27,500 bases of DNA. Origin: Eimeria necatrix (Eukaryota; Apicomplexa; Conoidasida; Eucoccidiorida; Eimeriidae). Of this stretch, positions 18,506-27,500 are shown in pieces. How positions within the stretch are numbered: the first letter of the stretch is position 1; each line of letters opens with the position of its first letter. The stretch spans positions 5,001-32,500 of the forward strand of contig NW_013653542.1 in NCBI RefSeq assembly GCF_000499385.1. The letters run 5' to 3'. Below the pieces are notes generated by a model. The model made no database searches. It saw nothing but the letters and a program-made list of their open reading frames with translations, and was not told the DNA's origin. Made by a program: the position numbers and the translations under genes.

Positions 18506-19430
18506 CATATACAAATGTACAAAGTCATGCGTAATAAGCATGTCTGCATGCATGCATGCATGCGAACAAAAAGAAATAAACAAGAGGCTCGGCATTGCAT
18601 GCGAAAGAAATGTCGAAAAATGTGCAAAGCTAACAAAAAGAACTTAACGGAAAAAAGTGCAAAAGTTTTGGTGTTGTAAAGAGAATAAATAATAAACAGC
18701 GACAGCAAATACAAATAAAGGGAACAAATAATAAAAAGCGAGAACAAATACAAAAAGACAAACAATAATAAATAATTAAAAATAACTATAATCCAAAATA
18801 ACTAAAATGCCAACTTGGAGATTCGGACCCACGGAAATTGCTTTTAAATGGTCCAAATTGGAATTAAAATTGAAAATATAAATACCATTTGCAGTTTTAA
18901 ATCAAATATTGGCCTAATATTTAAATTTTTCGAAAAAACACTTCTACAAAACTACAAAAAGTTGAAAAAATGATGAAAAAGACATGCAAACATAAGTGCA
19001 TTAAAAGGAAGAAATAAATGCAATATAGACGCATGTTTATTATTCATGCATGCGTTTCTGAAGAAATGAATAAATAGTTCTTTAAATACAAAAAGCAGCA
19101 AAAGTAGTAATAGAAGAAAAAGTAAAATAATTTGCATGCACTCACTTTGCAACTTGGGACTACTGTACATACAGTTAAACCATTTCTGTATTAAAAACGA
19201 AACAAATGCAGAATCGATTTATGCATTATATTCTATTTAATGCATTTCATTTGTCCTTTCCAAATTGGATTTGTTTTTATTTGCAAAACCAGTTACGTGT
19301 ACATTTCCAAACGGTTCTTTGCAGGTGTACGTACACCTGGAAACGCATGCATGCATGCATGCATGCATATTCCAAAATGCCAAATAACTATTTATACATC
19401 TATAAACTGCATCTCTGTAACATATGGGAC

Positions 19431-19561
19431 TTAGACTGCCACTATAATATATATATGTATATATATATATACATATAAATCTATGTATATATACACAACT
19501 ATATATAGAGATAACAATATATACAAATTGAAGCTCCATGCATATATATATATATGTGTAT

Positions 19562-19600
<39 letters not shown>

Positions 19601-20014
19601 CATAAATGCATGTAACTTCATGTAGATACAAATATATATATACATATATAGACTGTATGTGCATTTATATATCTATATATACATATACCCATATATATAT
19701 ACATTTATATCCATATATATGTATCTATATATATATATAAGTTAAACGCTATATTACATGCATATATATATACACATACATATATAAATATGCATACAAA
19801 AATGCATACAAAGACGAAGTGAATAATAAATGCCTCCATAACATGCATTATATAAACTCAACACAAATGCCATTTATTTATTTGCAGATATAACAGCGCA
19901 TGCACGCAAATAAAGCCACTGTTATATAAATGAGCCAAATGTCATATTGCGAATCTGTAAACAAAATCATATATGTACATATGCACATACGTTTGCATAT
20001 ATGTACAAATATAT

Positions 20015-20083
<69 letters not shown>

Positions 20084-20622
20084 TATGTGCATATGTGCAA
20101 TAATAAATGCATGCACACTATAAATATATACATATATATGCATGCATATAGAAACTAAATTTACATATAACTTAACTGCTGAAATATATTTATATATATG
20201 TACATAAATTCCACCTATAAATATATAAATATATATTTTTAAAATAAATCTAAAATGCAAATTGAAAACACTTTGTTTGTGTGGTTGTGTTCAACCTGAA
20301 TGTTACTTTACACACGTATACTACTATACATAAACGCCATACACAAATATATAAACATAAATATATATAAATATATAAATGAATAAATACACATAAATAT
20401 ACAAATATATATCTATTTATGTAAATAATTACTAATTACTAGAATGATACACAATACAATACATATATATAATTGCTATAACGATACACAATATATGTAT
20501 ATATATACAGATACATAAATATAATTACTAGAATGATACACAATATAATATATATATATATATATACATATATAGATATATAAATATGATTGCTAGAATG
20601 ATACATATATATATACATATAC

Positions 20623-20660
<38 letters not shown>

Positions 20661-20828
20661 CAATATAATTACTAGAATGGTACATAAGACAAATGCACGT
20701 ATGTAAAAATAATACACATAACAACTAGAACAACTAGACAATACATATATATGCAAACATAAATAACTATAAATATATTACTACTAAAATCACAAATACA
20801 TACATATATATAAAATGATGCATAAGAC

Positions 20829-20875
<47 letters not shown>

Positions 20876-21130
20876 TTTAGTTTATATATGTATGTACATT
20901 TATACGTACATATAAAATGATGAATAAGACATATATATATGAATGTCCTATATACTGCAAATGCGTGCATGCATATATTTAATACATATACATATACAAA
21001 TATATATATAAATATATATATATATATATGTATATAACGAACATGTAACATATTTGAAATATGGATAAGCGCATGCAAATAAGTGTTTACAAAGAAATCC
21101 CCAGAGTTTCTCCCCTGCATTTGTCACAAT
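19431..21130. other. TA-microsatellite-rich non-coding region
   Basis: No gene seen. Long TA runs occur at 19440-19740, 20019-20078 (about 30 uninterrupted AT units) and 20830-20872. A weak repeat with the marker ACTAGAATGATAC or GCTAGAATGATAC recurs near 20436, 20527, 20590 and 20671 between TA runs. I saw no GTGTACGTACAC copy here. Confidence 0.75.
20019..20078. repeat. (AT)n microsatellite
   Basis: About 30 uninterrupted AT units, one of the longest pure TA runs in the window. Confidence 0.95.
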
Positions 21131-22400
21131 AGATGAAATAAAATAAAGAACTTTCTAATCTGCATTTAAAAATATATTTCTTTTATTTCAATTTTCAAAA
21201 AAGAAACTAAAGCGAAAAGTCCAAGTGCTATATTCCACTTTGCAGCTGAGCTGTATGTACACCCCAGAGATGTACGCGTACAAAAAAGCAAATAAAAGTA
21301 AATTTATTTATTTATAAAATGCAGCAAATAAATAAAAATAAATATAATAAGTAATTATATTTACTTATAAGATGCAGCATTTAAAGAACAATAGAGAAGC
21401 ATGCAAACACAAAAAAATATTAAAATAAATAATAAAGATTTGCAAAATGATATCTAATTTGTAATGTACAACATTTGAAACATAAATTATATAAATTCTA
21501 ATGAACAAACAATATGCAGTATATAAAATAAAATAAAAATAATGCTTAAAATATAATAACTAACATGTAACAGATCTAACATATAATAAACAGGTAAGTA
21601 TATATTTATATCATTTCCTTATATATATAAAGTCCGGTAATTATAATACCAGTAATATATAATATGCAATTTAAAGAAGTGCTATATAGCAAATAAACTG
21701 CAAATATATACATTATGGATATATAAACTAAGTTTAAAAATACAGAATAAATAAAATATATATTCATAAATACACATTTTATATATAAAATGTATTTATT
21801 TATTTGTACTTATCTACACTTACAAATGATGTATTTATATATTTGCGCTTTTACACATCTATAGTGCAGGTGAAAAAATTCTAACTTGTATTTATACGAC
21901 AAATAAATATTAAACATAAAGTGTACATTTATTTATTTAAATATATTATATGCAACATTGTAATACATTGAAAAGTATTAAATTGTATTTATACGACATA
22001 TAAATATTGAACATAAAATGCACATTTATTTATTTAAATATATTATATGCAATATTGTAAAACATTCAAAATTATATACTTTTTATTCCATACATATGGG
22101 AAAAGGATATATACAAATACTAGAAACGCAAATAAACTTGTTTTTATTATTTATTTCTTGTTTTATTTATTTACTTCAACTAATAACGCAAGAAGAACAA
22201 AACTTGCATGCAAAGAGCCGCATGCATGCAGAGCACCAAAAGTGGAAAAGCTCAAAAAACGGAAAGAACAAAATATGCCAATGTCCAAATAAAGTGCAAA
22301 CACATTAAAAAGATATATTTGCACTTTTACTAAGTTTATATCCCGAAATAAATGCAAAAAAATCCACAAATATTCATATTTCCTTCTTGCATTTGCATGC
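21131..22400. other. AT-rich non-coding region with a tandem duplication
   Basis: No gene seen. It holds one degenerate palindrome (21251) next to a CpG-rich relative TGTACGCGTACA (21271-21282), otherwise A/T words such as AAATAAA. The 97-bp duplication is listed separately. Confidence 0.75.
21886..22076. repeat. 97-bp tandem duplication
   Basis: Copy 1 starts at 21886 and copy 2 at 21983, both with TTGTATTTATACGACA. The two copies are about 90% alike, differing for example at GTGTACATTT versus ATGCACATTT. Confidence 0.85.
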
Positions 22401-24450
22401 ACAGGCTTGCGGCTGCCCGCGCGCGGTGTACATACACCCGAAAAGTGGCTACGGACCTGCGGTGTACGTACACCTCAAGAAGCGCAGCCGTCTGCTGCAG
22501 ACAAAATATAAATGCAGCTCTGAATGCAGTTTTTAATTTAATTTAAATACAATAAACATGAAAACATTCTTTTTCAAATTAAAGCCCCAAAAGGTCCATT
22601 TCCTGGTATTCTCAACTCGCCATGAAAATATGCATGCAGTGCCGCAGCCCAAAAACATGCAAACATGCACTGAACAGAATAAATGTATATTTGTTTATTT
22701 TCTTATTTTTTATTTTTTATTTATTTGTCCATTTATTCATTTATTTGGAGGAAACAGCCCACAGATACAATACAGTGCGTAATGTGTATATTACCTCATA
22801 TGTGAGAGACTGCAGAACTGGAAAAACAAATAAGCCAACAAATAAGTGTTCAAAAAAATTAACAAATATATCTTCAGTGAACAAATACAAATATATAAAT
22901 ATGGAATATATATTTAATACAAATGTGGAATATTTATATTAAATGCATTTATCTGCAGCATGTATTTATACATTTATTTTGGCACTTGCACAAGCACTCA
23001 AAACTATTTATTCTGTGCAAAACGCATGCATTTATATCTCTAAAAAGTGCATTATTTAGCTCAATTAAACCCGGACTTTTTGCCAAATTCAACTGCCGTT
23101 TATCCTAACAAACAATGGCATTTATTTTGCGCAAAAATAAAAACAAAAAATTTTAAAAACAAAATGCGATTTCCCGTTTGCGGCATCAGGTGGATATACA
23201 CCCGCGGGATCAGTTCCAGTGTATAGACACACCGCATTCAAAGTGGAAACTTGCATGTTTATGCATGCACAAATGTTAAATATATAGTGGACTATGCACA
23301 TAGTTGATATAATTTATATTTAGTTCGTATTATTTATATTTTTATATTTTATAAATATATATACATGCATTCACGCACATTCAGAATTCTACATGTACAA
23401 GTATGTGCAAAGTGCGTGCGGTGTATGTACACCTGGGCTTCTGCAGGTTCAAATGGAACTTCCTCGAAATCCCAAACAAATTAAAACAAACACATAACTG
23501 ATATATTTATTACACATGCACAGTCCGCGCTTTTGCAAATAAAGAAAAAATTCCTTAAAATGCCGCAAATATATTTTCAAATTCTGCACGGAATCTCGTG
23601 CAGACAAACTCGGCAGTGGACCTCGTGCGGTGTACGTACACTCGGGCTATCCATAAGCCTATCTATGCATGCATGTGGATATTGAAATGTGGATAAAATG
23701 TTTATTTATCACAAATAAATATATATATTAGTGCAGAATGTTTTCATATATATACTTCCACACTTTTTGGTTAATTTGGTCCATTTAAGCTGGTGAAAAT
23801 CCACAAAAAGATGCACCAGTTTGCATATGCCAGGTGGACATACACTTCAGATATCTCTGCAAATGCCGCGACTCTGCATGCACGCTGGTGTACATACACT
23901 CCACTCTATCTGCACTGAGATATATAAGGGTGTCTTCAAGTGTATTTGAAGAAAATATAACCAAATAAATCATTTCAATGTGGTATATAAATATATACAT
24001 ACATATATACATATATATATATATACATATATCTAAGTGCACAAAAAGACAATCTGCATGCATGCACATACATTTCTAATTCTTCCTCAATTAGACCTTC
24101 ATTTCATCCTGATTGCATGCAAATAAGTGCATGCAACTAAATGTATGCAAATAAATGCATTTCTTCTGTTTAGTCGATTTACATTATTTATATTTATAAT
24201 CCATTTATTCTCTTTTCGCAGACTTCTGCAGTGTATCTACACCGCACGCGAGGCCCAAATGGAACAAATAGCATATCTTTCAAAAGACAACTTTCGCGAA
24301 ATTTAATTTCAAAATGAATTAAAAACAAATTGAAAATGCCAGAAGAATCAAATAACTCTTTTAAAGAAAACTTGGCGCAAAAAGCTCCAAAAAAAGTCCC
24401 AAGTCGCTGCCATTAAGCTCATTTAAGTCCAATGCCTATTTGAAATTATA
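22401..24450. other. Non-coding region with spaced palindrome patches
   Basis: No gene seen. Palindrome copies and relatives occur at 22426, 22462, 23190, 23219, 23421, 23630, 23834, 23888 and 24231, each in a GC-richer patch of roughly 50-100 bp, with AT-rich DNA between. Several occur in pairs 30-55 bp apart (22426/22462, 23190/23219, 23834/23888). Confidence 0.75.
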
Positions 24451-24695
24451 TTTTTTTATTTTTGTTTTGTTCTACACATTTATATTATAATTATATTTTT
24501 TTATTTTTGTTGTTCTACATGCACATGCACCATATATCTTCAAATGCACACAATAGATGCACTCTGAAACATATATATATACACATATATATATATATAT
24601 GTACATCTATATGTACATATATATATGTATTTATATATGTATATATATATGTACATATGCACTCTGAATCATATATATATATATATATGAATATG

Positions 24696-24728
<33 letters not shown>

Positions 24729-25440
24729 TATATATATATGTACATATATGTATACACGTATAATGTACATATTAGACATATGCATATGTATATATATTTA
24801 CAAATATACGTGTAAAGCAATATATATAATATATATTATATATAATATACAATATATATAATATATATATATATATTATATATTATATATATTATATACA
24901 TGTATCACATACATATATGTATCAGCCAACAACATAAATGTCCACGTATGCATCATAACAATACCTCACATACGCATACACATACATATATACATATACG
25001 CATATATATATATATATCTATACCTATGTATATATATATATCCATACATATACACATATATATATATTTTTATATGCATATATATATCCATACATATATG
25101 AATACATGGATAGGCAAGTATGCACATATACATACACGAAAGTACCTCGTGCAGCAATATATATATATATATATATATACAAACATAAACACACACTCAT
25201 ATACATATACACACATATATACATTATATATATATAGACATATACATTTATAACTATACGTATATACACATATATACACATATTTATATATATATAAATA
25301 TACACATATATATATATATATATATTAAATATGAATACATTTATATCCACACATATATATATATAGATATTAATGCATGTGGGCGCGTACAAGTTCAGAT
25401 CTGTTTCGTGTAAACTGCCCTTAGGCAACTCCACCTGCAG
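24451..25440. other. TA-microsatellite region
   Basis: No gene seen. It is nearly continuous TATATA, ACATATA and GTATATA sequence (24560-24900 and 24970-25370), with few GC bases and no palindrome copy. Tyr/Ile-rich open frames on both strands are artefacts of this repeat. Confidence 0.8.
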
Positions 25441-25574
25441 TTACTTGCACTATATGCATTAAATAATATTAAATAGAAATTCAGAAATAAATATATTTCC
25501 TCTTTACATTTCAAGTGCATTTAAATGTTCATTTCCTCCCTCAAAGGCGAAGAGAAACACGCCTTGAAACTGCA

Positions 25575-26847
25575 GTGTACGTACACCGCAACTGCATGCA
25601 CTCCGACTCGAGTGTATCTACAGCTGCACTAAAGTTGGTGCTTTCTTCGAAATTAAAATAAATACAAAAAAGAAATTCAATTAAATTCAACTGCAAATAA
25701 GGTGTATATACGGAAGAGAACTGTACATACACCGCAACAGCTGAGAGCCGCTTCGCGCATTTGGGGTGTACGTACACCGCTACACTAGCAGCGACTTCAC
25801 CCTTTTAAAAAAGTCAAATTAAAAAAAGAATTCCAATAAAAGTGAGCTCTCAGGTGTACGTACAATACAAATAAACTGCTGCTTTCCACTGCAGTGTACG
25901 TACACCTCAAACAAGCTGCCGCTGCTTCTGCCTCTTGCTGCAGTGTACGTACACCCCAGTAGGCTGCTGATGCTTGCCCTCGCTGCAGTGTACATACACC
26001 CCGGCGCTGCGGGGCCGGGGAACTCCCCGGCATTCTAAAAACTGCTGCTGCTTTAAAAGCTGCTGCTGCTGCTGCTTCAAAAGCCGCTGCTGCTGCTGCT
26101 GCTGTTCTATAGAGCGCTGCAGTGGCTATTAGTGCTTAAGCAGCAGCTGTGTCACTTCATTCGAGTGTACATACACCGCACTGCAGTGTACAGACACCTC
26201 AAGGTGTTGCTTTCGTTTACAACTTCGGACTATTCAAATCAAAGCTCGCTGCACTGCAGTGTACATACACCTCAGCAGCGAACTACAGTATTCTGCGGTG
26301 TACGTACACCTCGCACTTTGGAGTGTATGTACAGCTCACTGCAGCAGGAACGTGCACTAGACAGGGAAGAGTAAACCCATTCTCTGCGGTGTACGTACAC
26401 CGCAAGTTCTGGCCTCGCATGCGTGCACTCACTGCAGTGTATGTACACCCCACTGTCTACAGCTCTACGTGCACTTCACTGCAGTGTATGTACACCCCAC
26501 GTTGCTGGTGCGAGCTACACTCACTGATTGCAGTGTATGTACACCCCACTCTAGCGGCCAGAGTCACTTCACTGCAGTGTATGTACACCCCACGTTGCTG
26601 GTGTAAGCGTCCACTACTCCAGTGTATGTACACCCCACGTTCCTGGTGTCGACGTACACTCCACGTAGCTGCGGTGTATGTACACCTCACGGGCCGGGAC
26701 ACTGCATCGCACTCCAGTGTATGTACACTGCAGAGGAGCCACGTGCCATTCTATTCGAGTGTACGTACACAGCCCCATGCGCAGTGTATGTACACCTCAA
26801 GTTGCGCGCAGTGTATGTACACCTCATTGATTGCAGTGTACGTACAC
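25575..26847. repeat. Dense palindrome cluster
   Basis: About 24 copies of GTGTAYGTACAC or close relatives lie in 1.3 kb, typically 35-60 bp apart. The wider unit is CTGCAGTGTATGTACACCCC in the region 26437-26640, where CACGTTGCTGGTG follows three of the copies (26495, 26588, 26633). The cluster is GC-richer than its surroundings and includes CTG patches at 26040-26104. The long open frame across 26149-27228 arises because the repeat has no stop in most frames. Confidence 0.9.
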
Positions 26848-27500
26848 CCGAACTGCGCGCACCTTCACTTCTCCGGTCTTGAGCAAAAGGGCGCACGCGA
26901 AGCCGGTCATTGGATCCATTTCATTTCATTTTCATTTCATTTTCATTTCATTTTCATTTATTTTAATTTTATTTCAATTTTATTTCAAATAAAACTATTC
27001 AAATATTACGGACGCCAAATTCAAGTCCTCGGTCCACGTACACCGCGGCGGCAACTTCGAGACGCGACTGACGGCCAAAAACTGGATGAAAGAATGAGCA
27101 AGATATCAGAAAATGACGATAATAATGATAATAATGACGATAATAATGATAATAATGATAATAATAATGATAATAATGATAATAATGATGATAATGAGGA
27201 TGATAATGATAGGATTATGAGACAGTAGCAAGGAAACGTAACGCGCGGGCGTCGGAGAGGTGCATGTACACCGCAGGAGGTGCATGTACACCGCAGAGGC
27301 GCAGGATATTTTGACAAAATAATAATAAATAAAACTAAAAAAGAACTAAAGGGAGTAAAAAGAGCAGAAACAATTGAAATAATAATATTGGGAAGGATAA
27401 AATGGCAGCACTAGTTCTAGGCTACAGACACTGCAACAAGCGCGGTGTACGTACACCTCAGGCCCCACTACACAACTAGACGCTAAACCAACAAAATAAA
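26848..27500. other. Flank of the palindrome cluster
   Basis: No gene seen. It contains a TTTCA-type tract (about 26918-26990), a GATAAT tract (27113-27212), two adjacent relatives GTGCATGTACAC 20 bp apart (27260 and 27280) and a final perfect palindrome at 27445. Confidence 0.7.
27113..27212. repeat. (GATAATAAT)n microsatellite
   Basis: Mixed GATAAT and GATAATAAT units with a few GAC or GAG changes, about 100 bp. It reads as poly-Asp/Asn in one frame and poly-Ile in the reverse. Confidence 0.9.

Larger units (their letters stand above)
17001..19430. other. AT-rich non-coding region with TGCATGC tracts
   Basis: No gene seen. It has palindrome copies at 17087, 17508, 17728, 17795, 19163 and 19325, TA tracts at 18026-18140 and 18280-18480, and TGCATGC tracts at 17436-17507, 18545-18563 and 19343-19368. 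The copy at 17087 is extended to an 18-bp perfect palindrome (17084-17101, GGGG...CCCC). Confidence 0.75.
13266..27456. repeat. Dispersed family of the 12-bp palindrome GTGTAYGTACAC
   Basis: Central CG (perfect, or with an outer change): starts 13266, 13816, 14010, 15880, 16079, 17087, 19325, 22462, 23630, 25575, 25766, 25854, 25894, 25943, 26298, 26389, 26759, 26836 and 27445, plus 6952 in intron 4. Central TG: 17508, 21251, 23421, 26323, 26437, 26484, 26533, 26577, 26622, 26674, 26717, 26784 and 26811. Central CA: 17728, 17795, 19163, 22426, 23888, 25721, 25988, 26165 and 26259. More degenerate relatives: 13445, 23190, 23219, 23834, 24231, 25612, 26186, 27260 and 27280. Typical context is GCA or GCG before and CCT or CCC after. 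Copies sit in GC-richer patches within AT-rich DNA. A binding site for a symmetric dimeric protein is the natural guess. Counts and positions were found by eye. Confidence 0.85.

Noticed and set aside
25575..26847. CRISPR array
   Set aside because: Repeats are only about 12-20 bp and imperfect, spacers vary and share sequence with one another, and the host is a eukaryote.
26149..27228. Long plus-strand open frame (359 residues) across the palindrome cluster
   Set aside because: It is the translation of the DNA repeat (QCMYTP, AVYVHP units) and of a GATAAT tract. The minus strand is equally open, and no start context or ordinary protein sequence is visible.
13265..27500. tRNA, rRNA or transposon genes in the gene-free half
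   Set aside because: I looked for tRNA-like cloverleaf arms, conserved rRNA words and reverse transcriptase or transposase motifs and saw none. A dedicated tRNA or Rfam scan was not possible here.

Overview
The window looks like nuclear DNA of an apicomplexan coccidian, most probably an Eimeria species; the species cannot be told from this sequence alone. Three things point there. The coding exons are saturated with CAG-type triplet repeats that translate as runs of Gln, Ala and Ser. Tracts of the telomere-like heptamer TTTAGGG lie inside a gene. The introns are eukaryotic, with GT...AG ends and pyrimidine-rich 3' ends. No bacterial operon, rRNA, tRNA, transposase or CRISPR array was seen.

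Left half (1-13264), plus strand. This is coding DNA broken by introns. A chain of eight exon candidates can be joined in phase: <1-455, 631-4713, 5230-5502, 6193-6644, 7130-7270, 8098-8240, 8769-8845 and 9803-13264. My phase arithmetic gives 3028 codons including the stop, with the 5' end outside the window. The two large exons are secure as coding DNA. The small middle exons and several splice sites are tentative. The alternative is two genes: one ending at a TGA at 8847-8849, and a second starting at the ATG at 9797 and ending at 13264. I favour one gene slightly, because the donor at 8846 is a perfect GTGAGT and because the 8850-9780 spacer resembles the intron at 4714-5229 and not the true flank beyond 13.7 kb. 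The predicted protein has short charged or helical islands between long homopolymer runs and Gly/Pro-rich tetrapeptide repeats. I recognise no enzymatic domain and propose no function.

Introns. These carry most of the unusual structure: about 75 telomere-like heptamers (5504-6058) with two shorter tracts, a 34-bp minisatellite with no AG dinucleotide (7741-8046), and CTG, GTG and TGCA tracts.

Right half (13265-27500). This is about 14 kb with no convincing gene. It is very AT-rich, with TA microsatellites, TGCATGCA tracts and small tandem duplications. Small GC-richer patches are scattered through it and usually carry a 12-bp palindrome, GTGTACGTACAC. I count over 40 copies by eye, about half packed into 25.57-26.85 kb. 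Most imperfect copies differ only at the central CpG (TG or CA). This palindrome family is the best candidate in the window for an undescribed element: a binding site, a regulatory array or a chromosome-structure element. All counts are manual and approximate.
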